DNA of 9,119 nucleotides from Bacteroidota bacterium (GTDB taxonomy: Bacteria > Bacteroidota > Bacteroidia > Bacteroidales > UBA10428): contig JAJUGM010000115.1 in NCBI GenBank assembly GCA_029268165.1, forward strand, positions 1 through 9,119. Direction: 5' to 3'. Below, in pieces: positions 1 through 6,420 of this stretch (within the stretch, counting starts at the first letter, position 1; each line of letters begins with the position of its first letter). A model generated the notes under the pieces. That model was not told the origin of the DNA. It was given only the letters and a program-made list of their open reading frames with translations, and ran no database searches. Both the position numbers and the translations under genes were made by a program.

Positions 1-24
1 GGGCAGGTTTGAGTAAGCCTGAGC

Positions 25-70
25 TGACGAAGCAATCTGAAATATTGCCGTTGGCTAAAGCCAACGGCAA
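25..70. repeat. REP-like palindromic repeat
   Basis: Bases 45-56 (TTGCCGTTGGCT) and 59-70 (AGCCAACGGCAA) form a perfect 12-bp inverted repeat with only two bases between the arms. Just upstream, 25-38 reads TGACGAAGCAATCT, which resembles the core of a dispersed non-coding repeat I recall from many bacterial genomes. A second small stem, GCTTG/CAAGC, follows at 77-81 and 87-91. A frame from 3 to 182 is open on the plus strand, and a minus-strand frame is open as well. Both cross the palindrome and neither gives a protein I recognise, so I treat the stretch as non-coding. The hairpin is seen directly. Membership in a dispersed family is recollection, not a search result. Confidence 0.6.
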
Positions 71-122
71 AAGAAAGCTTGTTGTGCAAGCCACAGCAAT
101 CCATCCAAAAACCCGAATGCAA

Positions 123-210
123 GCAATACAGTCTGAGTACATCATAAGGCAAGGGTTACCAATAGCACATGGTTATTATTAACCACCAACCTTGCTATCT
201 GTTGTATTGC
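123..210. repeat. Long imperfect inverted repeat (possible structured element)
   Basis: Nested complementary blocks fold this stretch into one long imperfect stem. GCAATACA (123-130) pairs with TGTATTGC (203-210), GCAAGGGTT (149-157) pairs with AACCTTGC (188-195) with one bulged G, and GGTTA (171-175) pairs with TAACC (180-184) around a TTAT loop. The order of the blocks is consistent with a single hairpin. No gene is recognisable here. It could be part of a repeat unit that continues into the neighbouring hairpins, or a structured transcript. Confidence 0.4.
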
Positions 211-225
211 GCAAGCCCGGCGAGC

Positions 226-322
226 CGTAGTTTTTAGGGAAAACTGCGCCAACCTTGACTTTTTTTGCATCCTTTTTTGTGTCAAGACAAAAAAGGATGT
301 AGGGCATGGGGCAAAGCCCCAT
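226..322. repeat. Cluster of three consecutive hairpins
   Basis: Three inverted repeats lie in a row. The first pairs 226-234 with 240-248 (core AGTTTT/AAAACT, one G-T pair). The second pairs 268-280 with 287-299 (CATCCTTTTTTGT/ACAAAAAAGGATG, 13 bp, perfect, 6-base loop). The third pairs 306-312 with 316-322 (ATGGGGC/GCCCCAT, 3-base loop). The T-run at 273-278 lies inside the second stem, so the arrangement is not a simple intrinsic terminator. The layout resembles a non-coding repeat I remember from Bacteroidota intergenic regions. A role in ending transcription of a gene left of the window is also possible. Confidence 0.5.
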
Positions 323-329
323 CACTATT

Positions 330-560
330 CACTCCTACTTTTCAAAATTTCTCCAACAATAATTTTTATTCGTCCGCATGAATTTGTTTATTCATCATAA
401 CTGGGTTGATCTGAATCTGTGCCACCTTAAAATAAGTCCTGAAAGTTTATCCTTCCAAAATTCTTGATTTTTTAAATTATTTTTTAAATAATCCTTAAAT
501 TTGTAAATTAATATTTAATTTTTTGTATATATTTACACCTGAAATGTATATTAATACTTA
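330..560 (+). promoter_or_regulatory. AT-rich leader of the HTH-cupin gene with a candidate -7 box
   Basis: This stretch carries no gene that I can see. It becomes strongly AT-rich from about 460. TAAATTTG at 496-503 matches the Bacteroidota -7 consensus TAnnTTTG and would start transcription roughly 50 bases before the ATG at 561. No TTTG or TTG lies at the expected distance upstream, so this is only half a promoter. TAATACTTA at 552-560 abuts the start codon and recurs before the aminotransferase gene. Confidence 0.25.
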
Positions 561-1112
561 ATGAATCGTTTAGGAGAGAGAATCAAGCGCAGGCGTGAAA
601 CGCTAAATATGCAGCTGACCGACCTCGCTAAAAAGGTTGGCATCAGCGCCAGTGCATTATCCCAGATTGAAAATGCAAAAGCATTTCCTTCTGTTGTAAC
701 CCTTAAAGCCATAGCCGATCATTTATACACTACAGTTGGAGAGCTTATTGGAGAGAACGATACACTTACCAGAAATCCGCTGATAAAATCTGAAGATATT
801 AAATTTGTGAAAGCCAATGCCAGCGGTACCAGCCTTTTCCTGCTGTCGCATCATGACAGCAGCAAACAAATGGAACCTTACATGGTGAAATTCAGCGAAA
901 ACGCTGATTCATCTGAAATAATGACAGAGCACGCCGGACAGGAATTTATTCATGTCCTGGAAGGGAAAATTATGGTTAACCTTGATAATAATCAGTACAT
1001 TCTTGAAAAAGGTGACAACTTTTATTACAACTCCAACAAACCCCATTCAATTAAAAATATTGGTTCATCATCAGCAAAAATACTATGGATAATAACACCT
1101 CCATACATTTAA
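561..1112 (+). CDS. XRE-family HTH transcriptional regulator with C-terminal cupin domain
   Basis: This is a 183-residue DNA-binding regulator with a ligand-sensing domain. Residues about 5-65 form an XRE-type helix-turn-helix, with recognition helix around S29-N38 (ISASALSQIEN). Residues about 105-180 form a cupin-2 barrel: motif 1 is H124, E128 and H131 followed by G135, and motif 2 is G151-D152 with H162. These histidines and the glutamate could hold a metal or line a small-molecule pocket. The two-domain layout is typical of regulators that respond to a metabolite and control an adjacent pathway. The aminotransferase/PEP carboxykinase/citrate synthase genes start 89 bp downstream on the same strand and are the obvious candidate targets. 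The ATG at 561 gives a complete HTH domain. No Shine-Dalgarno sequence is present, as is usual for this phylum. The ligand is unknown. Confidence 0.88.
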   Translation: MNRLGERIKRRRETLNMQLTDLAKKVGISASALSQIENAKAFPSVVTLKAIADHLYTTVGELIGENDTLTRNPLIKSEDIKFVKANASGTSLFLLSHHDSSKQMEPYMVKFSENADSSEIMTEHAGQEFIHVLEGKIMVNLDNNQYILEKGDNFYYNSNKPHSIKNIGSSSAKILWIITPPYI

Positions 1113-1146
1113 TGAATAACATGAAATCTGATATTTCAAATGCTAC

Positions 1147-1200
1147 TAATACTTAGAAATTAAAATTTAAGTATAATTTAAATATTTAAGTATAATTTAA
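1147..1200 (+). promoter_or_regulatory. Candidate operator array before the aminotransferase gene
   Basis: A 17-bp sequence (ATTTAAGTATAATTTAA) occurs twice without mismatch, at 1165-1181 and 1184-1200, with a 19-bp period. The second copy ends one base before the ATG at 1202. An inverted relative, TAATACTTA, lies at 1147-1155, so ATACTTA (1149-1155) and TAAGTAT (1168-1174) form a 7-bp inverted repeat with a 12-bp spacer. The same TAATACTTA abuts the start codon of the upstream HTH-cupin gene (552-560). A shared site at both genes suggests binding by that regulator, which is inference. Both copies of the direct repeat contain TATAAT, but the phylum's usual promoter box is not seen here. Confidence 0.5.
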
Positions 1201-1201
1201 T

Positions 1202-2497
1202 ATGAATGAACAGGCTAAGGTTTTAAATGATGTAATCAGAGCGCAGAATTCCAATGTGCTTAAAATGCTTTCAGAAAAAGGCAAAAATATTTATTTCCCG
1301 AAACTGGGAATATTGGCACAATCAGCCCAGGCAAAAGGTAAAAATATTAACGCCACTATTGGAGAGGCTGTTGAAGATGACGGAACATCAATGCACCTTC
1401 CGGCTTTTGATTCCTTAATCAACCTCCCGGTTAACTCAATCTTTCCCTATGCGCCAAGTTTCGGTAAAAAAGAATTAAGAGATTGCTGGAAAGATTTCTT
1501 AATCAGAAAAAACAACAGCCTTAAAAATATCATTTTCAGCACTCCAATTGCTACAAACGGCGTTACTCACGGAATGAGTATGGCCGGATATATGTTTGTA
1601 GATGAAGGTGATACGGTAGTATTATCGGATTTATACTGGGAAAATTATAATCTGATCTTTGAAAATGGTTATGGTGCAATCATAAAAACTTTTCAGCTTT
1701 TTAAAAACGGCGGATTTGATTTGGGTTCATTTTCAGAAACGCTTAAAAGCATTGAACATGAAAAAATAATTGTACTGCTCAATTTCCCCAATAATCCCTC
1801 GGGTTATACTCCTGTTAATACTGAGGTTGGCAGGATTATGGATGTATTACTTTACATTGCCCAAAAGGGAAAGAAGCTTATCGTACTTATAGATGATGCT
1901 TATTTCGGACTGGTTTATGAAGATAATGTATATAGAGAATCGATATTTGCGGAACTCGCCCAATTGCATGAAAATATACTTGCCGTAAAACTTGACGGCC
2001 CTACTAAAGAAGACTATGTATGGGGATTCAGGGTAGGCTTCATAACCTATGGAATCAAAAACGGTACAGCAGCATTATACGAAGCGCTTGAAAACAAAAC
2101 AGCCGGAGCCATACGGGGCAACATTTCAAACATCAGCCATTTGTCGCAGTCATTGCTTCAGTCGGTTTACAACCAAGAAAGCTATGGCGCCATGAAGCAG
2201 CAGAAATATGAAATACTTAAGGCCCGATATGAAATATTAAAAGAAACACTTAAAAAACCGGAATATCTGGAATATATTGAACCATTGCCTTTTAATTCGG
2301 GATACTTTATGTGTGTCAGGCTGCGCAAAGGACTTAATGCTGAACAGGTCAGGCTTCACCTGCTTGAAAAATACAGCACAGGTGTTATTGTTTTCGGTAA
2401 TGTAATCAGACTTGCATTCTCAGCTGTTCCGAAAACAAAAATTCCTGAATTGATACATAATTTATTTCTTGCCTGTTTGGATTTGCATAAAAATTAA
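1202..2497 (+). CDS. PLP-dependent aminotransferase, class I/II
   Basis: This 431-residue protein is a fold-type I aminotransferase. The PLP site can be followed through the sequence: NNPSG at 197-201, D231 and Y234 (DDAY), a lysine at 269 (GPTKED), R277 (GFRVG) and R403 (NVIRLAFS) near the end. The spacing from K269 to R277 (8) and from D231 to Y234 (3) matches aspartate aminotransferase K258/R266 and D222/Y225, so K269 is very likely the Schiff-base lysine. Its surroundings lack the usual S-x-S-K, which marks a divergent subfamily. R403 corresponds to the arginine that binds the substrate carboxylate. The amino-acid substrate cannot be decided from sequence. The gene stops 25 bp before the PEP carboxykinase start, so a shared transcript is likely, and aspartate or another amino acid connected to oxaloacetate would fit that context. 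Confidence 0.88.
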   Translation: MNEQAKVLNDVIRAQNSNVLKMLSEKGKNIYFPKLGILAQSAQAKGKNINATIGEAVEDDGTSMHLPAFDSLINLPVNSIFPYAPSFGKKELRDCWKDFLIRKNNSLKNIIFSTPIATNGVTHGMSMAGYMFVDEGDTVVLSDLYWENYNLIFENGYGAIIKTFQLFKNGGFDLGSFSETLKSIEHEKIIVLLNFPNNPSGYTPVNTEVGRIMDVLLYIAQKGKKLIVLIDDAYFGLVYEDNVYRESIFAELAQLHENILAVKLDGPTKEDYVWGFRVGFITYGIKNGTAALYEALENKTAGAIRGNISNISHLSQSLLQSVYNQESYGAMKQQKYEILKARYEILKETLKKPEYLEYIEPLPFNSGYFMCVRLRKGLNAEQVRLHLLEKYSTGVIVFGNVIRLAFSAVPKTKIPELIHNLFLACLDLHKN

Positions 2498-2522
2498 TTA
2501 CAATTGTATAAATTTTAAAAAT

Positions 2523-4313
2523 ATGATGACAAACAATCAGAAACTGATTAATTGGGTAAATGAGTGGGCACAGCTTTGTCAGCCCGATAAAATCCACTGG
2601 TGTGACGGGTCAGAAGCCGAGTATAAAAGCCTTTTGGATGGTATGGTAGCCAAAGGTGCTGCTGTGAAGCTTAATGATTCCAAAAGGCCAAACAGTTACT
2701 ATTTTCAGTCAGATCCCAGTGATGTAGCAAGGGTTGAAAACCGCACGTTTATCTGCACAACAAATAAAGATGATGCAGGGCCCAACTACAATTGGATCGC
2801 GCCGGATGAAATGAAGAATACTTTAAGAAAACTTTATAATGGCTGTATGAAAGGGAGGACATTGTACGTAATTCCTTTTAGTATGGGGCCTCTGGGTTCG
2901 AAAATTTCAAAAATCGGAGTACAAATAACTGATTCGCCTTATGTTGTAGCCAATATGAAAATCATGACCCGTATGGGCAAAGCTGTTCTTGATACATTGG
3001 GAAACGGTGATTTTATTCCCTGCGTACACTCGGTAGGTTTTCCCTTACAACCGGGGCAGAAAGACCCTTCATGGCCATGCGCTCCTATTGAGCAAAAATA
3101 CATATCTCATTTTCCAGAAACCAGAGAAATTTGGTCTTACGGCAGCGGGTATGGCGGAAATGCACTGCTTGGCAAGAAATGCCTCGCCCTGCGTATTGCA
3201 TCATACATGGCCAAAACCGAAGGCTGGCTGGCCGAGCACATGCTTATACTTGGTATTACCAATCCGAAAGGAGTTAAGAAATACTTTGCTGCAGCATTCC
3301 CAAGCGCCTGTGGAAAAACAAACCTGGCCATGCTCATACCTACCATACCTGGCTGGAAAGTTGAAACAGTAGGCGATGATATTGCATGGATGAAATTTGG
3401 TGAAGACGGGCGGTTATATGCTATCAATCCCGAATCGGGTTTCTTTGGTGTGGCACCTTATACATCAATGCAGACCAATCCGAATGCCATGCTTTCTCTG
3501 AAAGGTAACAGCATTTTTACCAATACAGCCCTTACCCCTGATGGCGATATATGGTGGGAGGGCATAGGCTATGATGCGCCTGAAGGGACTATAACATGGA
3601 CAAACGAGAAGTTTGACCCTGCCTCAGGTAAACCTGCTGCACACCCCAATGCACGTTTTACAACACCAGCAAGTCAATGCCCTGTTATTGACTCCGCATG
3701 GGAAGACCCCAGAGGCGTACCTATTTCGGCATTCCTGTTCGGCGGCCGCAGGCCAACTACTATACCATTGGTGTATGAAGCCTTTGACTGGAACCATGGA
3801 ACCTTTATAGGATCGGTAATTGGCTCTGAGGTTACTGCAGCTGCTATCGGACTGAAGGCTGGTGTAAGACGCGACCCATTTGCCATGCTTCCTTTTACCG
3901 GATATAATATGGCTGATTATTTCAGACACTGGATTAATATAGGCAAAAACGCACCGGATAAAAGCGCCTTGCCACGAATTTATTGCGTCAACTGGTTCAG
4001 AAAAGATGAAAATGGTAAATGGCTCTGGCCCGGATACGGTGATAATATCAGGGTTTTAAAATGGATTTTTGAACGCTGTGAAGGCACAGGAAAAGCAGTC
4101 AAAACAGAAATAGGATACCTGCCGTCAACTGATAGTATTGATATTAGCGGTCTCGAAGATAAGAACATCAATCTTTCATTGCTTCTTTCAGTGAATAAAG
4201 AAGAATGGAAACAGGAAATTGATCTCATCAGGGAACATTATGCCCAGTTTGGCAACCGTCTTCCTGATGAGTTGGCTGATCAGCTTAATGAGCTGGGAAA
4301 ACGGTTATATTAA
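2523..4313 (+). CDS. pckG: Phosphoenolpyruvate carboxykinase (GTP)
   Basis: This cytoplasmic enzyme interconverts oxaloacetate + GTP and phosphoenolpyruvate + GDP + CO2. From the ATG at 2523 the protein has 596 residues, normal for the GTP family. Recognisable parts are YGGN at 210-213, K218/K219 and H239 (manganese site), the P-loop FPSACGKTN at 259-267 with the family's reactive cysteine C263, D285/D286 (GDDIAW, metal binding), NxR at 376-378 and FGGRRPTT at 406-413. An in-frame ATG at 2469 would add 18 residues but lies inside the aminotransferase gene and adds nothing family-like. A second ATG at 2526 follows immediately, so the start is 2523 or 2526. The citrate synthase gene begins 20 bp after the stop. 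The reaction direction (gluconeogenesis or CO2 fixation into oxaloacetate) cannot be read from sequence. Confidence 0.96.
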   Translation: MMTNNQKLINWVNEWAQLCQPDKIHWCDGSEAEYKSLLDGMVAKGAAVKLNDSKRPNSYYFQSDPSDVARVENRTFICTTNKDDAGPNYNWIAPDEMKNTLRKLYNGCMKGRTLYVIPFSMGPLGSKISKIGVQITDSPYVVANMKIMTRMGKAVLDTLGNGDFIPCVHSVGFPLQPGQKDPSWPCAPIEQKYISHFPETREIWSYGSGYGGNALLGKKCLALRIASYMAKTEGWLAEHMLILGITNPKGVKKYFAAAFPSACGKTNLAMLIPTIPGWKVETVGDDIAWMKFGEDGRLYAINPESGFFGVAPYTSMQTNPNAMLSLKGNSIFTNTALTPDGDIWWEGIGYDAPEGTITWTNEKFDPASGKPAAHPNARFTTPASQCPVIDSAWEDPRGVPISAFLFGGRRPTTIPLVYEAFDWNHGTFIGSVIGSEVTAAAIGLKAGVRRDPFAMLPFTGYNMADYFRHWINIGKNAPDKSALPRIYCVNWFRKDENGKWLWPGYGDNIRVLKWIFERCEGTGKAVKTEIGYLPSTDSIDISGLEDKNINLSLLLSVNKEEWKQEIDLIREHYAQFGNRLPDELADQLNELGKRLY

Positions 4314-4333
4314 AAACTATTAAAACATCCGTC

Positions 4334-5719
4334 ATGACAAAAAAAAGAATTTCAGGCATTGAAAACGGAGGGAAAATCATTTCCAGACTATCTGAATATG
4401 CTAAAAAAGCATCTCAGATTGATTCCTCTTTATTTGAAAAATACAGCGTTAAACGGGGCCTTCGTAATGCCGACCATTCCGGCGTGCTTGTCGGACTAAC
4501 CAATGTCGGTGACGTTGTCGGCTATAGAAAAGAAGCTGATTCGGTTGTCCCTATTGATGGAAAACTCTTTTACAGAGGAATTGATGTTGAAGACCTGGTG
4601 AATGGGGCAATCAGCCAGAAACGGCATGGATATGACGAAGTGGTGTACCTTTTATTATCAGGCAAACTGCCAAACAAGAAAGAGCTTGATGACTTCATGG
4701 CTTATATGGGTTCGTTGCGTGAACTGCCTGACAATTTTACCAACAATATGATCCTCAACCTCAAAGGAAAAAACATTATGAATGTACTGGCCCGGTCAGT
4801 ACTCGGACTTTATGCTTTGGATCCACTGGCTGAAGATACCTCGCTTGAAAATTTGGTAACCCAGTCGTTAAACCTGATCGCCAAATTTCCGACAATTATT
4901 GCTTACTCATACCACACCATGCGCCATGCGTTTCAGCGGAAAACCCTGTCGATCAGGCACCCAAATCCTGCATTAAGCACAGCAGAAAATTTTCTGTCCA
5001 TGATGAAAGGCGAAGGCAAATATACGCGCCTGGATGCCGATATTCTTGACCTGTCACTTATTCTTCATGCCGAACATGGCGGGGGAAATAATTCAACCTT
5101 TACCATAAGGGTAACCAGCTCAACAGGCACCGACACCTATTCGGCTGTTGCATCGGCCCTGGCATCATTAAAAGGGCCTTTACATGGCGGAGCTAACCAT
5201 GAGGTGCTGGGAATGATGGAAAATATCAAACAAAATGTGAAACACTGGGATAGCGAAAAAGAAGTAACCGAGTACTTATACAAAATACTTAAAAAGAAAG
5301 CCTTTGATTATTCAGGAAAGATATATGGAATTGGTCATGCGGTTTACACCATTTCAGACCCCCGTGCTGTGCTGCTGAAGAAGCAGGCCCGTGAACTCGC
5401 AAAAGAAAAAAACAGGCTTGAGGAATATGAACTTTATGCCATGATAGAAAGGCTTGCACCGGAAATATTTTACGAATTTAAAGGCGACAAGGTAGCCAAG
5501 CGGGTATGTGCCAATGTGGATTTTTATTCGGGCTTTGTATATAACTGCATTGGTATTAATGAAGCCGTATATACACCTTTGTTTGCCATGTCTCGGATAG
5601 CAGGCTGGTGTGCCCATCGTATCGAAGAGCTTACCTTTGATGCAAGGCGTATTATCAGGCCTGCATATAAGAACGTTTTTGGCCAGCAGCCTTATTTAAT
5701 GCTGTCAGAAAGAAAATAA
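4334..5719 (+). CDS. gltA: Citrate synthase (possibly citrate/2-methylcitrate synthase)
   Basis: This enzyme condenses acetyl-CoA with oxaloacetate to citrate, the entry step of the TCA cycle or of its oxidative branch to 2-oxoglutarate and glutamate. The catalytic triad is present: H284 in GPLHGGANHE, H335 in GIGHAVY and D396 in NVDFYSG. The substrate-binding DPR is at 342-344, and HAEHGGGNNSTF at 245-256 matches the family's helix before the active site. At 461 residues it is longer than the E. coli enzyme. It looks like the roughly 450-460-residue form with an N-terminal extension, common in anaerobic Firmicutes and Bacteroidota and often labelled citrate/2-methylcitrate synthase. Activity with propionyl-CoA therefore cannot be excluded. 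The gene follows pckG after 20 bp and appears to be the last of the operon. Confidence 0.94.
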   Translation: MTKKRISGIENGGKIISRLSEYAKKASQIDSSLFEKYSVKRGLRNADHSGVLVGLTNVGDVVGYRKEADSVVPIDGKLFYRGIDVEDLVNGAISQKRHGYDEVVYLLLSGKLPNKKELDDFMAYMGSLRELPDNFTNNMILNLKGKNIMNVLARSVLGLYALDPLAEDTSLENLVTQSLNLIAKFPTIIAYSYHTMRHAFQRKTLSIRHPNPALSTAENFLSMMKGEGKYTRLDADILDLSLILHAEHGGGNNSTFTIRVTSSTGTDTYSAVASALASLKGPLHGGANHEVLGMMENIKQNVKHWDSEKEVTEYLYKILKKKAFDYSGKIYGIGHAVYTISDPRAVLLKKQARELAKEKNRLEEYELYAMIERLAPEIFYEFKGDKVAKRVCANVDFYSGFVYNCIGINEAVYTPLFAMSRIAGWCAHRIEELTFDARRIIRPAYKNVFGQQPYLMLSERK

Positions 5720-5721
5720 AC

Positions 5722-5872
5722 AAAGCAGGAGGCAAAGCTTAATTCTTTTAACTTCTTCTGTATTCCAACACCCTATAAGTACTTTTATTTATTTCAGCTT
5801 TGCTTAAGCCAGGTATGGCAAATAAACAAATTCACTATACCCTGTTTAAAATAACTTACACTGGCCTGCTTT
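5722..5872. repeat. Nested inverted repeats between convergent citrate synthase and tRNA-Ser
   Basis: AAAGCAGG (5722-5729) is complementary to CCTGCTTT (5865-5872). Inside it GCAAAGCT (5732-5739) is complementary to AGCTTTGC (5796-5803), and GCCAG (5808-5812) to CTGGC (5861-5865). GCTTAAGC (5802-5809) is itself palindromic. The blocks overlap, so they cannot all pair at once. No protein is encoded. The location between two convergent genes would suit a bidirectional terminator, but there is no compact GC stem followed by a T-run. It may instead be a decayed repeat. Confidence 0.35.
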
Positions 5873-5919
5873 AATTTACCTCAATCAAATACTCCTTTTA
5901 GAGCATCTTATCAGGTTTG

Positions 5920-6006
5920 CGGAGGAAGAGGGATTCGAACCCCCGTTCCAGTCACCCGGAAAACGGTTTTCAAGACCGCCGCATTCGACCACTCTGCCAT
6001 TCCTCC
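5920..6006 (-). tRNA. tRNA-Ser (anticodon UGA)
   Basis: Read on the minus strand, the 87-base gene starts GGAGGAA (6006-6000) and ends TTCCTCC (5927-5921) plus discriminator G at 5920, giving a 7-bp acceptor stem. The anticodon loop is CTTGAAA with TGA at 5972-5970, reading UCA serine codons. A long variable arm (stem TTCC/GGAA) marks it as a class II tRNA, as expected for serine. The T-loop TTCGAAT is present. The CCA end is not encoded and must be added after transcription. The gene is convergent with citrate synthase and divergent from the HU gene. Confidence 0.97.
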
Positions 6007-6016
6007 AAAAGCGGCA

Positions 6017-6024
6017 CAAAAGTA
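6017..6024 (-). promoter_or_regulatory. Candidate -7 promoter box of tRNA-Ser
   Basis: On the minus strand this reads TACTTTTG, an exact match to the Bacteroidota -7 consensus TAnnTTTG. It ends 10 bases before the mature 5' end of the tRNA, giving a very short leader. The -33 position about 19 bases upstream reads TTTA (near 6044-6048), an imperfect match to TTTG. Confidence 0.5.
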
Positions 6025-6298
6025 TTAATTTTTTTTAATTTTTATAAATTAAGGATTGAGAACTAAAAAAATTTTATTTTTCTACCTAAAAAGAATATAT
6101 AAAACAAGCAAAATTTTTACTTTTTTTAAAAAAAGTATTAACAGGTATAAAATTTTTCCCTGTGTCTTGCTATTAAAGGCATGTAATTTTTTTGTTTTCT
6201 TTTATTATTTGTATGTCTGTTGTTTAATTAACATCATATCAATTTTAAATTGAAGTTATTTTCTGAATAACCTTTAAATACAGGTTGAGTTATTAACA
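6025..6298. other. AT-rich intergenic region
   Basis: This divergent spacer between tRNA-Ser and the HU gene is very AT-rich and holds no gene that I can support. A short TTG-started frame (6056-6253) encodes a Lys/Phe/Ile-rich string typical of translated AT-rich DNA. The one structured item is a perfect 20-bp palindrome at 6118-6137, TACTTTTTTT followed by its complement. It is built almost wholly of a T-run and an A-run with no loop. Confidence 0.6.
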
Positions 6299-6329
6299 AT
6301 TTTTTTGTGAATATTGGCGATTTTTTTGT
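6299..6329 (+). promoter_or_regulatory. Phased T-tract direct repeat upstream of the HU promoter
   Basis: ATTTTTTTGT occurs at 6299-6308 and again, without mismatch, at 6320-6329. The period is 21 bp, about two helical turns. The second copy ends 7 bases before the -33 box at 6337. T-tracts repeated in phase bend DNA, and AT-tracts in this position can also bind the RNA polymerase alpha subunit. Either could raise promoter strength, or HU itself could bind the bend. The repeat is seen; the role is inference. Confidence 0.4.
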
Positions 6330-6336
6330 AGCTGAA

Positions 6337-6367
6337 TTTGCTAAACTTAAGAAATAGTCTATATTTG
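6337..6367 (+). promoter_or_regulatory. Promoter of the HU gene
   Basis: TTTG (6337-6340) and TATATTTG (6360-6367) are separated by exactly 19 bp. This matches both halves and the spacing of the primary sigma factor promoter of Bacteroidota (TTTG, N19-21, TAnnTTTG). Transcription should begin near 6373, leaving an A-rich leader of about 48 bases before the ATG at 6421. This is the clearest promoter in the window. Confidence 0.8.
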
Positions 6368-6420
6368 TATAAGAAATTAATAAATATAAGAAATTTACTA
6401 ACCCTAAAAAATTTGTTATT

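Noticed and set aside
3..182. Open frame on the plus strand at the left edge (59 codons, no stop until TAA at 180)
   Set aside because: It crosses the perfect palindrome and a dispersed-repeat-like core. The opposite strand is open as well, and the peptide is not recognisable. It is more likely repeat DNA than a gene fragment.
1165..1200. Direct repeats considered as a start of a CRISPR or tandem-repeat array
   Set aside because: There are only two copies with a 2-bp gap and no spacer-sized inserts. The position at a start codon suits an operator.
2469..2522. 18-residue N-terminal extension of PEP carboxykinase from an ATG at 2469
   Set aside because: It overlaps the end of the aminotransferase gene and has no family-like sequence. 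The ATG at 2523 gives the normal length.
3624..3929. Minus-strand frames inside the PEP carboxykinase gene
   Set aside because: They lie opposite a clearly conserved coding sequence and show no recognisable motifs of their own.
6056..6253. 65-residue plus-strand frame in the tRNA/HU spacer
   Set aside because: It has a TTG start, Lys/Phe/Ile-rich composition typical of translated AT-rich DNA, and no domain.
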